Assembly (NCBI RefSeq): GCF_000308795.1 | Contig: NZ_BAGK01000234.1 | Location: forward strand, 1-43,176 | Length of the DNA stretch: 43,176 nucleotides | Reading direction: 5' to 3' | From: Nocardia thailandica NBRC 100428 | GTDB taxonomy: Bacteria > Actinomycetota > Actinomycetes > Mycobacteriales > Mycobacteriaceae | Notes under the pieces: model-generated | Seen by the model: the letters and a program-made list of their open reading frames with translations, nothing else | Database searches by the model: none | Told to the model about the DNA's origin: nothing | Translations under genes and position numbers: made by a program | In this document: positions 7,472 through 15,241 of the stretch, piece by piece | Position numbering within the stretch: the stretch's first letter is position 1 | Layout: the number at the start of each line of letters is the position of its first letter

Positions 7472-8818
7472 TCAGCGCCCTGGCGGGATGCCGGCGGCCG
7501 CGGTCGACCCGCAGAACTCCTCGATCCGCTCGTCGAGCTGCCTCGCCTCCAGCGCGTCGCGATAGCGGGGCGTGGAGATGCGCCTGCGCACCCCGGTCAG
7601 CCGTTCGCCGAGCTGGGCGATCCGCCGGTCCTCGGGCAGGTGCAGGACCGGGCTCAGCGCGGCGGTCGCGCCGTCCAGGCTGCCGTTGATGAGGTGGGCG
7701 GCGGCGTTGTCGACCCGGGCCAGCGACTCCGCGCCGTAGGAACGCTGCCGCGCCGGGCCCGCCGAGTACAGCTCGATGGCCGTCCCAGTGGCCTCCAGCG
7801 CGGCGTCGGCCCGCCCGAGGTGGATGTAGGTGGCGCCCGCGTAGTACTGGGCCTTGGCCGGGCCGAAGCCGAAGACGCCGCCGACCTCGTCGTGGAGTCC
7901 GCAGCGGCTCTCGGATTCCCGGGCCGCCGCCGCGGCGAGCAGGCAGCGATCGGTCTCGTCGGTGCTGCCGAGCTGCGACCAGATCCGCGCCTCGATGTTG
8001 TGCAGGCGCACCCGCGCGGTGGCGCTGTCGGCGAATTCCTGCCCGCTGCGCGCCAATTGGATGGCGTTGCGCGGCCGATCGGACCAGTATTCGATCAGGG
8101 CGTGCATGCCGCGGGTCCAGGCCCGCAACCCGTTGTGCCCGCACAGCTCCGCGTACGCCCACGCGGCCCTGATCTGCTCGCCCGCGGCGTCGAGATAACC
8201 GAGATCGGTGCTGGCGTTGGCCAGCAGGCCGGACAGGGTGCCCGCGAGCAGGTAGAGGTGCGAGGTGTCGACCGGCTTCTGATGCCCTTCCAGCAGCCGG
8301 TACACCCGGCGCCGCACGCGCAGCATCTCCACCATCATCGGCGCGGGCGCGGCGTGCACGTAGTCGTTCGCGATACGCCGGACATCCGCGTCGAGCTGGG
8401 CCAGCGTCGTGGCCCCCACATTCGTGCTCTCCGCTCCCGCCGCGTGCTCACTGGCCTCGTGCGCAGCCGCCATGATCAGATCCCTCTCCGAGACAACCCC
8501 CAGCGCAGTACCTTTCATCGCACCGGAGTCCACGAGCGCCAGCAGGTCGTCGTCGCTGCCCGCGGCCCGGCGGCGCGACGCGGCCGGCGGCGGCGCGAGC
8601 AGCGTGGCGAAACGGGCACGGACGACGTCGTCGGAACGCGCCAGCGAGGTGTCGAGCGCGGCCTGGTTCACCGGGCGCGGGCGCACCCGTGACCCGCCGG
8701 CCTCCCATTTCGACACCAACCGTTCGTGAACTCCGAGATGAGCCGCGAACTCGCGGATGCTCATCCGTTTGGCATCGCGAAGGGCACGGGCCTCTCTGCC
8801 TGTCCACTCCCCGACCAC
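7472..8818 (-). CDS. XRE-family regulator with a long helical, TPR-like C-terminal region
   Basis: The product is about 448 residues. The N terminus is a helix-turn-helix of the XRE type: REARALRDAKRMSIREFAAHLGVHERLVSKWEAGG within about the first 40 residues. After a disordered linker, the rest (about 150-440) is Ala/Leu-rich helical repeats that resemble tetratricopeptide repeats, e.g. AAGEQIRAAWAYAELCGHNGLRAWTRG and AQYYAGATYIHLGRADAALEATGTAIELY. I chose the GTG at 8818 because GGAAAGG lies seven bases before it and translation starts just ahead of the HTH; the frame stays open further upstream. Actinobacteria carry many such regulators, often next to a small gene they control; here the divergent neighbour at 8982 is the obvious candidate. 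Ligand and targets are unknown. Confidence 0.85.
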   Translation of the reverse strand: MVGEWTGREARALRDAKRMSIREFAAHLGVHERLVSKWEAGGSRVRPRPVNQAALDTSLARSDDVVRARFATLLAPPPAASRRRAAGSDDDLLALVDSGAMKGTALGVVSERDLIMAAAHEASEHAAGAESTNVGATTLAQLDADVRRIANDYVHAAPAPMMVEMLRVRRRVYRLLEGHQKPVDTSHLYLLAGTLSGLLANASTDLGYLDAAGEQIRAAWAYAELCGHNGLRAWTRGMHALIEYWSDRPRNAIQLARSGQEFADSATARVRLHNIEARIWSQLGSTDETDRCLLAAAAARESESRCGLHDEVGGVFGFGPAKAQYYAGATYIHLGRADAALEATGTAIELYSAGPARQRSYGAESLARVDNAAAHLINGSLDGATAALSPVLHLPEDRRIAQLGERLTGVRRRISTPRYRDALEARQLDERIEEFCGSTAAAGIPPGR

Positions 8819-8981
8819 AGCGCAACCTTTCCGCAGACCAACGAATTCCAGAGTACGAGCGTTTCGGTGAGCCACACCACATCTGGAACACACACGCCGC
8901 CGAGATTCCGGCGCGTCACCGCGTTCTCCCGGCGTGTCGTTCGGTGTCAAAGGCAGTGAAAGGGCGGCGGAAGGAATACGT

Positions 8982-9527
8982 TTGGCGATTCCCCTCGGCG
9001 CGCGCACGCGCGACCCTGGACAGGTGGAAGCCAGAACCGTGGACGAGTGGGTCGACTGCTACCGAAGCGAATTCGGGCTACCGGTGCGCGAACGCGGCGG
9101 TTTCGTGATGCTGCCGATCACCGGCAGCCTGTGTGTCGTGCACCTGCCGACGGCGCGCGCCGAGCGCGTGCACACCGTGTTGAGCGAGCGGGGATCGGCG
9201 GGCCCGATGCTCGCCCGCCAGATCCGCTGGAGCCTGCTCGCGCACCCCGACTCCCGCCCCGGTGAGCGGCTCGCCGCGGAACTGACCCGGCTCGACATCG
9301 CGGTTCCCGCGGTGGGCAGCGCGGTCATGCTGCCGACGAGCCTGGGCCGGTGGAGCCGGGAGGGCTGCCACTGGGTGCGCCCGCCCAGCCGCGACGACGT
9401 CCTGCCGGAGCTCTCGCTGGTCCTCGACGCGGCGCTCGCGGTCGGTCAGCGGGTGGCCGCGGCGGCGACCCATTCGGGCGGCAGGGGGAAGTTGAGGTGG
9501 GACCGCGACGGGGTCGGCCCGCGCTGA
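8982..9527 (+). CDS. Conserved small protein, function unknown
   Basis: The product is about 181 residues. I placed the start at the TTG at 8982, which has an excellent GGAAGGA ribosome-binding site ending six bases upstream (MAIPLGARTRDPGQ...). A GTG at 9024 (MEARTVDEWVDCYRSEFG) is the alternative, without a good site. There is no signal peptide or membrane helix. The body has VDEWVDCYRSEFGLPVRERGG and later LPTSLGRWSREGCHWVRPP, giving a mixed alpha/beta globular protein; I recognise no catalytic motif. It is divergent from the XRE regulator, sharing a 163-base promoter region, which suggests regulation by it. Its last 82 bases overlap the 3' end of dcd on the opposite strand. Confidence 0.7.
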   Translation: MAIPLGARTRDPGQVEARTVDEWVDCYRSEFGLPVRERGGFVMLPITGSLCVVHLPTARAERVHTVLSERGSAGPMLARQIRWSLLAHPDSRPGERLAAELTRLDIAVPAVGSAVMLPTSLGRWSREGCHWVRPPSRDDVLPELSLVLDAALAVGQRVAAAATHSGGRGKLRWDRDGVGPR

Positions 9528-10045
9528 CCCTGATACTTCGAGCCCGCCGCGGCGCTGCCGTAGGGGTGTTCGGACGGGCTGGTCAGCCGGAACAGGCACA
9601 GCTGCCCGATCTTCATCCCCGGCCACAGCGTGATGGGCAGGTTGGCCACGTTGGACAGCTCGAGGGTGATGTGGCCGCTGAACCCGGGATCGATGAACCC
9701 GGCGGTGGAGTGGGTGAGGAGCCCGAGCCTGCCCAGGCTGGACTTGCCCTCGAGCCTGCCCGCGAGGTCGTCGGGCAGCGAGCACACCTCGAGGGTGGAG
9801 CCGAGCACGAACTCCCCGGGGTGCAGCACGAAGGGTTCGCCGGGGGCGGGCTCGACCAGGCTGGTGAGCTCGTCCTGCTGTTGGGCGGGGTCGATGTGGG
9901 TGTAGCGGGTGTTGTCGAAGACCCGGAACAACCCGTCCAGCCGCACATCGATGCTGGACGGCTGGACCAGCGAGTCCAGCATCGGCTCGACGCCGAGCCG
10001 TCCGGCGGCGATCTCCGCCCGGATGTCACGATCGGAAAGCAGCAT
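9446..10045 (-). CDS. dcd: dCTP deaminase, possibly with dUTPase activity
   Basis: Converts dCTP to dUTP (and, in the mycobacterial bifunctional type, on to dUMP) for thymidylate synthesis in the cytoplasm. The 199-residue protein starts MLLSDRDIRAEIAAGRLG and carries the family signature RLEGKSSLGRLGLLTHSTAG, FIDPGFSGHITLELSN with the catalytic glutamate (about Glu129), and the C-terminal lid GSKYQGQRGPTPSRS. It is about nine residues longer than the M. tuberculosis enzyme, ending LPPEWVAAAATR; this extra piece and the lid lie in the region overlapping the opposite-strand gene at 8982-9527. It is divergent from the glycine tRNA, as in M. tuberculosis. Confidence 0.95.
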   Translation of the reverse strand: MLLSDRDIRAEIAAGRLGVEPMLDSLVQPSSIDVRLDGLFRVFDNTRYTHIDPAQQQDELTSLVEPAPGEPFVLHPGEFVLGSTLEVCSLPDDLAGRLEGKSSLGRLGLLTHSTAGFIDPGFSGHITLELSNVANLPITLWPGMKIGQLCLFRLTSPSEHPYGSAAAGSKYQGQRGPTPSRSHLNFPLPPEWVAAAATR

Positions 10046-10079
10046 GGGGTGAGTCTATGATAGTGTCGCGATCGCACCT

Positions 10080-10153
10080 GCCGGTGTGGTGTAGTGGCAA
10101 CACGCTACCTTCCCAAGGTCGAATTGCGGGTTCGATTCCCGTCACCGGCTCCA
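10080..10153 (+). tRNA. tRNA-Gly (anticodon CCC)
   Basis: The cloverleaf can be drawn fully: acceptor GCCGGTG pairs with CACCGGC, followed by T and an encoded CCA. There is a D-arm around GTGTAGTGGCAACAC, the anticodon loop TTCCCAA gives anticodon CCC for the glycine codon GGG, and the T-arm is GCGGGTTCGATTCCCGT. The anticodon stem CTACC/GGTCG has one T-C mismatch at its second pair. It sits next to dcd, as glyU does in M. tuberculosis. Confidence 0.95.
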
Positions 10154-10154
10154 C

Positions 10155-10182
10155 GAAAAGCCTCCGTACGCGGGGGCTTTTC
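10155..10182 (+). terminator. Terminator after tRNA-Gly
   Basis: A 12-bp stem (GAAAAGCCTCCG / CGGGGGCTTTTC, one G-T pair) closes a TACG loop two bases after the tRNA CCA end. The right arm ends in GCTTTTCTCG, a modest T-rich tail. Confidence 0.8.
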
Positions 10183-10229
10183 TCGTGTGTCGGCTTGCGC
10201 GCCGGCCCGTGTGGCCGTCTACTCGAGTC

Positions 10230-11102
10230 ATGGTGGCCCGGGTGTTCGCTCTGCTGTGCGTCCTGCTCACCCTGGCGGCCTGTACCGGGTCACGCGAACG
10301 GACCGCGCACACCGACGACCGCGCCGAGCCGGTGACGCCGGGTACCACCGCCACGCAGACCCTCGACTTCGACGGCGCCGCACGCACTTTCCGCCTGCAC
10401 CTGCCCGCCCGCTCGGCGGGCGACCTGCCGCTGGTGCTGATGCTGCACGGCGGCGCCGGGTCGGGCGAGCAGGCCGAGCTCGCCTACGGCTGGAACGCGC
10501 AGGCCGACCGCTCCGGGTTCGCGGTCGCCTACCCGGACGGCGTCGGCCGCGCCTGGAACGCCGGCGGGGGCTGCTGCGGATCCGCGGCCGCCGACCAGGT
10601 CGACGACGTCGGCTTCCTCAGCGCGCTGGTGCGCGAGCTGATCGACACCTGGCACATCGACCCGCGCCGGGTGTACGCGGCGGGCATGAGCAACGGCGGC
10701 ATGATGGCCTACGCGCTGGCCTGCCGGACCGACCTGTTCGCCGCCATCGGGGCGGTCTCGGCGACCTCACTCGACGCGTGCGAGGCACCGAAACCGGTGT
10801 CGGTGATGCATATTCACGGTGGCGCGGACCGGCTGGTCCGGCTCGACGGGGAACGCGGCACGGGCATCGCCCGGATCGACGGGCCGCCGGTCGAGGAGGT
10901 CGCCGCGTTCTGGCGCGCCGTCGACGACTGCGGGCCCGCGTCCACGCGCACCGAGGGCCGGGTGAGCACGACGACGGCGGCCTGCGCGGCGGGCCGCGCG
11001 GTCACGACTGTCGTGAAAGACGGTGCGGGCCACCAGTGGCCGCACACCGACCCGAACGCCACGGCGCTGCTGTGGCAGTTCTTCGCCGCCCACCCGGGCT
11101 GA
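10230..11102 (+). CDS. Secreted lipoprotein esterase of the PHB-depolymerase / LpqC family
   Basis: The 290-residue protein starts with a lipoprotein signal (lipobox LTLAAC). The mature part is an alpha/beta hydrolase of the polyhydroxybutyrate depolymerase / feruloyl esterase group: oxyanion region LVLMLHGGAGSGEQ, the GGGCCGSAAADQVDDVGFL stretch typical of LpqC-like proteins, nucleophile Ser154 in GMSNGGMMAY, and catalytic His in GAGHQWP near the C terminus. Family members hydrolyse short esters; the natural substrate is unknown and true polyester breakdown is not implied. I chose the ATG at 10230 because it directly precedes the signal peptide. It stops five bases before the convergent flavin reductase gene. 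Confidence 0.88.
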   Translation: MVARVFALLCVLLTLAACTGSRERTAHTDDRAEPVTPGTTATQTLDFDGAARTFRLHLPARSAGDLPLVLMLHGGAGSGEQAELAYGWNAQADRSGFAVAYPDGVGRAWNAGGGCCGSAAADQVDDVGFLSALVRELIDTWHIDPRRVYAAGMSNGGMMAYALACRTDLFAAIGAVSATSLDACEAPKPVSVMHIHGGADRLVRLDGERGTGIARIDGPPVEEVAAFWRAVDDCGPASTRTEGRVSTTTAACAAGRAVTTVVKDGAGHQWPHTDPNATALLWQFFAAHPG

Positions 11103-11107
11103 CGGCC

Positions 11108-11605
11108 TCAGCCCGCGAAGAGCGTGCGGAACTTGCTGCCGTGGAAGACCAGCGGGTCCAGATCGTCCCGTGCCGCCAGCCGGTGCACGCGCAGGATCAC
11201 CACGCGGTGATCGCCCGCGGGTACCTGGCTCTCGACGACGCCTTCGATCCAGGCCGTCGCGCCCTGGATGAACACCGCCTCGCCGGTCCCGCGATGCACG
11301 TCGGTCTCCCGGAAGCGGTCTCCGTTGCGACCGCCGAGGGCCTTGGCCGCGGCCTGCTGGTCGGTGCCGAGCAGGCTGAGGCCGAGATGCCCGGCCTGTT
11401 CGAGCCGCGGCCAGGTCGTCGAGCTGTTCTGCACGCAGAACGAGACCAGCGGCGGGTCGAGGGAGACCGGGACGAAGGTGGCCACCGCCAATCCGTGCGG
11501 CACACCGTCGATCTCGGCGCAGACCGCGACCACCCCGCTGGGGAAGTTCGCGAACGCGCGGCGCAGGCCGGCGCCGTCGGCGGGAAAGTCCAGCAGTTCG
11601 TGCAT
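11108..11605 (-). CDS. Flavin reductase-like FMN-binding protein
   Basis: A single-domain protein of 165 residues with the split-barrel flavin reductase fold: AFANFPSGVVAVCAEIDGVP, LAVATFVPVSLDPPLVSFCV, then WIEGVVESQVPAGDHRVVIL and a final HGSKFRTL. This is the small-component type that uses NAD(P)H to reduce FMN for a partner monooxygenase, as HsaB does for HsaA. No monooxygenase is in this window, so the partner must be elsewhere or the protein acts alone. The ATG at 11605 is preceded by GGAGG nine bases upstream; the frame is open further upstream without a better start. Confidence 0.88.
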   Translation of the reverse strand: MHELLDFPADGAGLRRAFANFPSGVVAVCAEIDGVPHGLAVATFVPVSLDPPLVSFCVQNSSTTWPRLEQAGHLGLSLLGTDQQAAAKALGGRNGDRFRETDVHRGTGEAVFIQGATAWIEGVVESQVPAGDHRVVILRVHRLAARDDLDPLVFHGSKFRTLFAG

Positions 11606-11689
11606 GATTCGGCGCCTCCGCCCGTCGTACTCGTCGGCAGCTCCTGGGGAGCCGCTCTCCAGTTCAGCACCGGCGGGCACGGACGGACA

Positions 11690-11716
11690 GGGTTGGAATC
11701 CGCGGGATTCCTACCC
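11690..11716 (-). terminator. Terminator hairpin after the small lipoprotein gene
   Basis: GGAATCC / GGATTCC arms around GCG, extended by GGGT / ACCC after one mismatch, lie nine bases beyond the stop codon of the minus-strand lipoprotein gene. Confidence 0.55.
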
Positions 11717-11724
11717 GGCGTGGC

Positions 11725-12045
11725 TCACTTGGCCAGGTCCACGCACTGGGTGGCGATCTTGGACTGCGAGGCGGTCGCCTTGGCCGCGTCCTCCTTGTCC
11801 AGCTGCTGGGCGGGGTCGCCCGGCTTGCTGCTGGCCACCATCACCTTCAGACCCGACTGCGACATCCCGGAGTCGATGAACACCTTGGCCGCGCAGTCGG
11901 CCAGCTTCGGGTTGCCCAGGCCCTTGTCCTGCAGCGCCTTCGACAGCTGAGCCTGAGTGACCGCGGGCTCGGCCGGTTCGTCGCTACCGCACGCCGACAA
12001 CACCGGCAGCGCGAGCAGCGCCGCGGCGACCAGACAGATCCGCAC
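11725..12045 (-). CDS. Small secreted lipoprotein, function unknown
   Basis: The 106-residue product has a clear lipoprotein signal: MRICLVAAALLALPVLSACGSDEPAEP, with Cys19 as the likely lipidated residue. The mature part is a small helical domain with two cysteines (KLADCAAKVF and IATQCVDLAK) that could form a disulfide; two short helices (QAQLSKALQDKGL, SQSGLKVMVASS) look like a compact repeat. The start is the GTG at 12045 with GAGAGGA seven bases upstream. The family looks conserved in Nocardia but I cannot assign a function. It is divergent from the crotonase gene at 12168. Confidence 0.8.
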   Translation of the reverse strand: MRICLVAAALLALPVLSACGSDEPAEPAVTQAQLSKALQDKGLGNPKLADCAAKVFIDSGMSQSGLKVMVASSKPGDPAQQLDKEDAAKATASQSKIATQCVDLAK

Positions 12046-12167
12046 CAGTTGTTCCTCTCGATCGGCCCACCGCCTCGGTGGGCAGCGGGCTCGATCATGC
12101 CGCACCGGGGGCGCCGGTGTCCGGGAGACCGCCCACCCCCGAACTGACTCCTGAGTAAGATACGGCC

Positions 12168-12929
12168 ATGGGAGACCACATCACACTGCGTTTCGATAGC
12201 GATCGGGCCTATGTCACCCTCGATCGCCCCGACAAACACAACGGGCTGACCCTGGAGATGCTGCGGGACCTGGTCGCGGCCGCCCGCGCGATCGACACGC
12301 GCGACGGCGTCCGCGCGGTCATCCTGTCGGGCAACGGGCCCAGCTTCTCCAGCGGCCTGGACATCGCCGCGGCCACCCGCAACCCGCTGGCGATCGTGCG
12401 CGAGTTCCTCCCACGGCCGTGGCGGGGCACCAACACCTTCCAGGAGGCCTGCTGGGCCTGGCGCAGGTTGCCGGTGCCCGTGATCGCCGCCGTGCACGGC
12501 CGCTGCTACGGCGGCGGGCTGCAACTCGCCCTCGGCGCCGACTTCCGCTTCGCCACCCCGGGCGCCGAGTTCTCGGTGATGGAGGCCGTGCACGGCCTGA
12601 TCCCGGATATGACAGGGCCGCAGACACTGTCGCAGCTGATCGGCCTCGATCAGGCCATGCTGCTGACGATGACCGCGGAGCCGATCGACGCCGCGCACGC
12701 GGCCCGCATCGGCCTGGTCACCGCCGTCGCGGACGACCCCCTCGCGGCGGCCGCCGACCTCGCCGAGCGCATCGCGGCGCGCCCGGCCGCGACCGTCACC
12801 GCCGCCAAGCGGCTGCTGGGCGGCTCCTGGGACCGCGGCCCGCGCCGCACCTTCGCCGCCGAGCGCGCCACGCAGGTTCCGCTACTGATCCGCAAAGCCT
12901 TGTCGCCGAACACGAAAGATCCGGAATGA
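12168..12929 (+). CDS. Crotonase-family protein (enoyl-CoA hydratase/isomerase-like)
   Basis: The 253-residue protein has the crotonase fold: VTLDRPDKHNGLT near the start, VRAVILSGNGPSFSSGLDIAA (CoA and oxyanion loop), and AAVHGRCYGGGLQLALGADFRFA with the second oxyanion glycine. Of the two catalytic glutamates of true enoyl-CoA hydratases, the first (in GGGCEL) is Gln119 here, while the second is kept as Glu139 in SVMEAVHGLIPDM. That argues against ordinary 2-enoyl-CoA hydration and favours isomerase, hydrolase or binding-only activity. Start MGDHITLRF is at 12168. Crotonase membership is certain; the reaction is open. Confidence 0.88.
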   Translation: MGDHITLRFDSDRAYVTLDRPDKHNGLTLEMLRDLVAAARAIDTRDGVRAVILSGNGPSFSSGLDIAAATRNPLAIVREFLPRPWRGTNTFQEACWAWRRLPVPVIAAVHGRCYGGGLQLALGADFRFATPGAEFSVMEAVHGLIPDMTGPQTLSQLIGLDQAMLLTMTAEPIDAAHAARIGLVTAVADDPLAAAADLAERIAARPAATVTAAKRLLGGSWDRGPRRTFAAERATQVPLLIRKALSPNTKDPE

Positions 12930-13074
12930 CATACCCGTAAATGAGAAAGCGTCACATTTCACACTCATAGCCTGCTAGCATCTCTGCGATTCGCCAGCCA
13001 GCCGTGGTGTGGCCCACGACATAGACCGATTCGTCGGAGGTCCCCGCGGCGCGACCCGGAGGCTCGAGAAGACT

Positions 13075-14178
13075 GTGAGGAAAACCGGTTCGATCCTGCT
13101 GTCCGCGCTCGCGGGGGCCACGGCCGTGGTTCTGATCGGCGCGTCGCCCGCCCTGGCGAACCCCAACGCGATCAACCCGATCCCGGTGCTCAACGGCACG
13201 ACCGGCCTGCCGACGCTGACCGGCCGTACCCAAGCGGTGTTCCAGGTGACGGGCATGGCCAGCCCGAACAACACCCAGAACTACAACGTGCTCGGCACCG
13301 ACCTCGGCATCATGTGGGACAACGGGCACGGCGAGATGCTCACGGCCTTCGGCGACACCGCGGGCATCGGCTTCCCCAACCTGCTCGCGGGCAGCACCTG
13401 GGCCTGGCGGTCGAACATCCTGGTGCGCAGCCGCACCCAGGACCCCTCGCGCGGCATCTTCTTCGACAGCGTCGTCCGCGACGTCGTCGGCCAGGCCCGC
13501 GATCTCATCCCCAGCCCCAAGATCCCGTTCCTGGAGATCAGCCGCATCCCCACCGCGGGCATCTCCGCCAACGGCAAGCAGTACCTGTCCCTCATGTCGG
13601 TCAAGACCTGGGACGCGCCCGGCGAATGGACCACCAACTCCTCCGGACTCGCGGTGTCCACCGACAACGGGGAGAACTGGGGCGAACTGGCGGGCACCCG
13701 GCGCCCGGACGAGGGCGGCAACCACAACTTCCAGATGAACGCCTTCGCCAAGAGCGGCGGCTACGTCTACGAGTACGGCACCCCGGCGGGCCGCGACAAC
13801 AACGCCTTCCTCGCCCGCGTCCACGAGGGCGAGATCGAGAACCTGGCCGCCTACGAGTACTGGGACGGCGGCGCCTGGACCCCCGACGTGAACAAGGCGG
13901 CGCCCGTCATGGACCACGTCGCCGAACTGTCGGTGATGTACAACGACTACCTCGGCCAGTTCATCTCGCTGACCACCGACCCGCACAACTCGGTCGTGCT
14001 CCGCCGCGCGTCGTCGCCGGAGGGCCCCTGGAGCGCGCCGGAGGTCCTGATCGACGCCCGGGAGCTGCCCACCGCCTACGCGCCGTCGATCTTCCCGTAC
14101 CAGACCGGCCGCGACCTCTACTTCATGACGACCATCCACAGCCAGTACAACGTCGTCCTGATGAAGACCACGCTCTAA
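13075..14178 (+). CDS. Secreted DUF4185 protein, candidate endo-D-arabinanase (GH183-type)
   Basis: The protein is about 367 residues, with an N-terminal signal peptide (MRKTGSILLSALAGATAVVLIGASPALA) ending at ALA-NP. The mature part is a five-bladed-propeller-like DUF4185 domain: NVLGTDLGIMWDNGHGEMLTAFGDTAG, GSTWAWRSNILVRS, the SLMSVKTWDAPGEW blade, GLAVSTDNGENWGE, EYWDGGAWTPD and YAPSIFPYQTGRDLYFMTT. Acidic residues in DLGIMWD and AFGDTAG are plausible catalytic or binding residues. DUF4185 proteins of mycobacteria have been shown to cleave D-arabinan endolytically (family GH183); activity here is inferred. I chose the GTG at 13075 because it puts a basic residue directly before the signal helix; a GTG at 13009 is possible. 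Its stop overlaps the convergent WYL gene's stop (CTAA at 14175-14178). Confidence 0.85.
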   Translation: MRKTGSILLSALAGATAVVLIGASPALANPNAINPIPVLNGTTGLPTLTGRTQAVFQVTGMASPNNTQNYNVLGTDLGIMWDNGHGEMLTAFGDTAGIGFPNLLAGSTWAWRSNILVRSRTQDPSRGIFFDSVVRDVVGQARDLIPSPKIPFLEISRIPTAGISANGKQYLSLMSVKTWDAPGEWTTNSSGLAVSTDNGENWGELAGTRRPDEGGNHNFQMNAFAKSGGYVYEYGTPAGRDNNAFLARVHEGEIENLAAYEYWDGGAWTPDVNKAAPVMDHVAELSVMYNDYLGQFISLTTDPHNSVVLRRASSPEGPWSAPEVLIDARELPTAYAPSIFPYQTGRDLYFMTTIHSQYNVVLMKTTL

Positions 14179-15149
14179 CCGGTCCCCTCGTAGCGCGCGG
14201 CCAGCGCGACCGCCCGCCCGCGCAGCGCCGCGCGCAGGGACGGCGGGGCCAGCACCTCGGCGTCGGTCGCGAGCTGCCACAGCGCCCATTCGGCGTGGCG
14301 GGCGTCCTGGAAGGTGACCTCGAGCCGGAGCAGCCCGCCCGCCTCGGGTTCCTCGGCATGGACGGCAAGGGCGGTGCGCGCCAGCTCGTCGCGCCTGCCC
14401 GGTGTCGTCCGGACGAGCGCGGTGACCCGGTCGCCGCCGTGGCGGAACCGGGTGCCGCGGTCGCGCCAGGCGCGGTCGAGGTCCACCCGGTCCGCCCGTC
14501 GCGCCGGTTCGGGCAGTTGCTCGGCGGCCAGCACCCGGGAGAGCCGATAGGTGCGATCCTCACCGTCGCGCGCGGCCAGCAGATAGGTCTGGTTCCTGGC
14601 GACCACGACGCCGACCGGATCGACCGTGCGCCACCGCGGTTCCTGATCGACCGGGGCGTAGCGGATCCGCAGGCGGGTCCCGGCGAACACCGCGCGCCGG
14701 ACCTCGGCCAGGATCGGGCCTGGCACGTCCTCCTCGGCCAGCCTGCGCGACAGCAGATCGGTCTCCGGTTCGATGAGCAGCCGCTCGGCCACCTCGGCCG
14801 CGGTGTCGCGATAGCCGGCGGGCAGCGCGTCGACCACCTTCAGCATCGCCGACGCGAGCGCCGATCCGAGCCCGAACGCCTGGGCGCCGCGGCGCGCGCC
14901 CGCGACGAGCAGGGCCAGCGCCTCGTCGTGATTGAGCCCGGTGAGCTCGGTGCGGAAGCCGGGCAGCAGCGCGAATCCGCCGTGCCTGCCCCGTTCGGCG
15001 TAGACCGGGACGCCCGCGGTGGACAGCGCCTCGATGTCGCGCAGCACCGTGCGGGTGGAGACCTCGAGTTCGTCGGCCAGTTCGGCGGCGGTCAGCCTGC
15101 CGCGCTGACGCAGCAGCAGCACCAGGGAGACCAGCCGGTCGGCGCGCAT
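14175..15149 (-). CDS. WYL-domain transcription regulator (YafY-like)
   Basis: The 324-residue protein has an N-terminal winged helix (MRADRLVSLVLLLRQRGRLTAAELADELEVSTRTVLRDIEALSTAGVPV) and a middle WYL domain with LRIRYAPVDQEPRWRTVDPVGVV followed by ARNQTYLLAARDGEDRTYRLSRV, where the eponymous Trp-Tyr-Leu reads Thr-Tyr-Leu. A C-terminal WCX-type domain ends the protein. Such regulators bind DNA as dimers and sense ligands, often nucleic acid or nucleotide, through WYL. It is divergent from the RidA-like gene at 15242 and a 7-bp-arm palindrome lies between them, so autoregulation and control of that gene are likely. Confidence 0.92.
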   Translation of the reverse strand: MRADRLVSLVLLLRQRGRLTAAELADELEVSTRTVLRDIEALSTAGVPVYAERGRHGGFALLPGFRTELTGLNHDEALALLVAGARRGAQAFGLGSALASAMLKVVDALPAGYRDTAAEVAERLLIEPETDLLSRRLAEEDVPGPILAEVRRAVFAGTRLRIRYAPVDQEPRWRTVDPVGVVVARNQTYLLAARDGEDRTYRLSRVLAAEQLPEPARRADRVDLDRAWRDRGTRFRHGGDRVTALVRTTPGRRDELARTALAVHAEEPEAGGLLRLEVTFQDARHAEWALWQLATDAEVLAPPSLRAALRGRAVALAARYEGTG

Positions 15150-15169
15150 GCGGACACCCTAGCGAAATA

Positions 15170-15188
15170 CACGACACAGGTTGTCGTG
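15170..15188. promoter_or_regulatory. Candidate operator between the WYL regulator and RidA-like genes
   Basis: CACGACA-CAGGT-TGTCGTG is a perfect inverted repeat with 7-bp arms and a 5-base centre. It lies 21 bases before the WYL gene start and 54 before the RidA-like start, where a repressor would act on both promoters. Confidence 0.6.
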
Positions 15189-15241
15189 AATGGTTGGCAG
15201 GCTGCCGCAGGTCCGCATTTCGACGAACGAATGGAGCTGAC

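Noticed and set aside
6159..8162. Extended alaA frame of 667 codons upstream of the chosen start
   Set aside because: The upstream 250 residues are antisense/out-of-frame sequence of the XRE regulator; similarity to AlaA begins at MSTVPQHPYVPP.
10060..10160. tRNA-Gly as an integrated-element attachment site
   Set aside because: No integrase, no repeat of the tRNA 3' end downstream, and the neighbouring genes are ordinary chromosomal ones.
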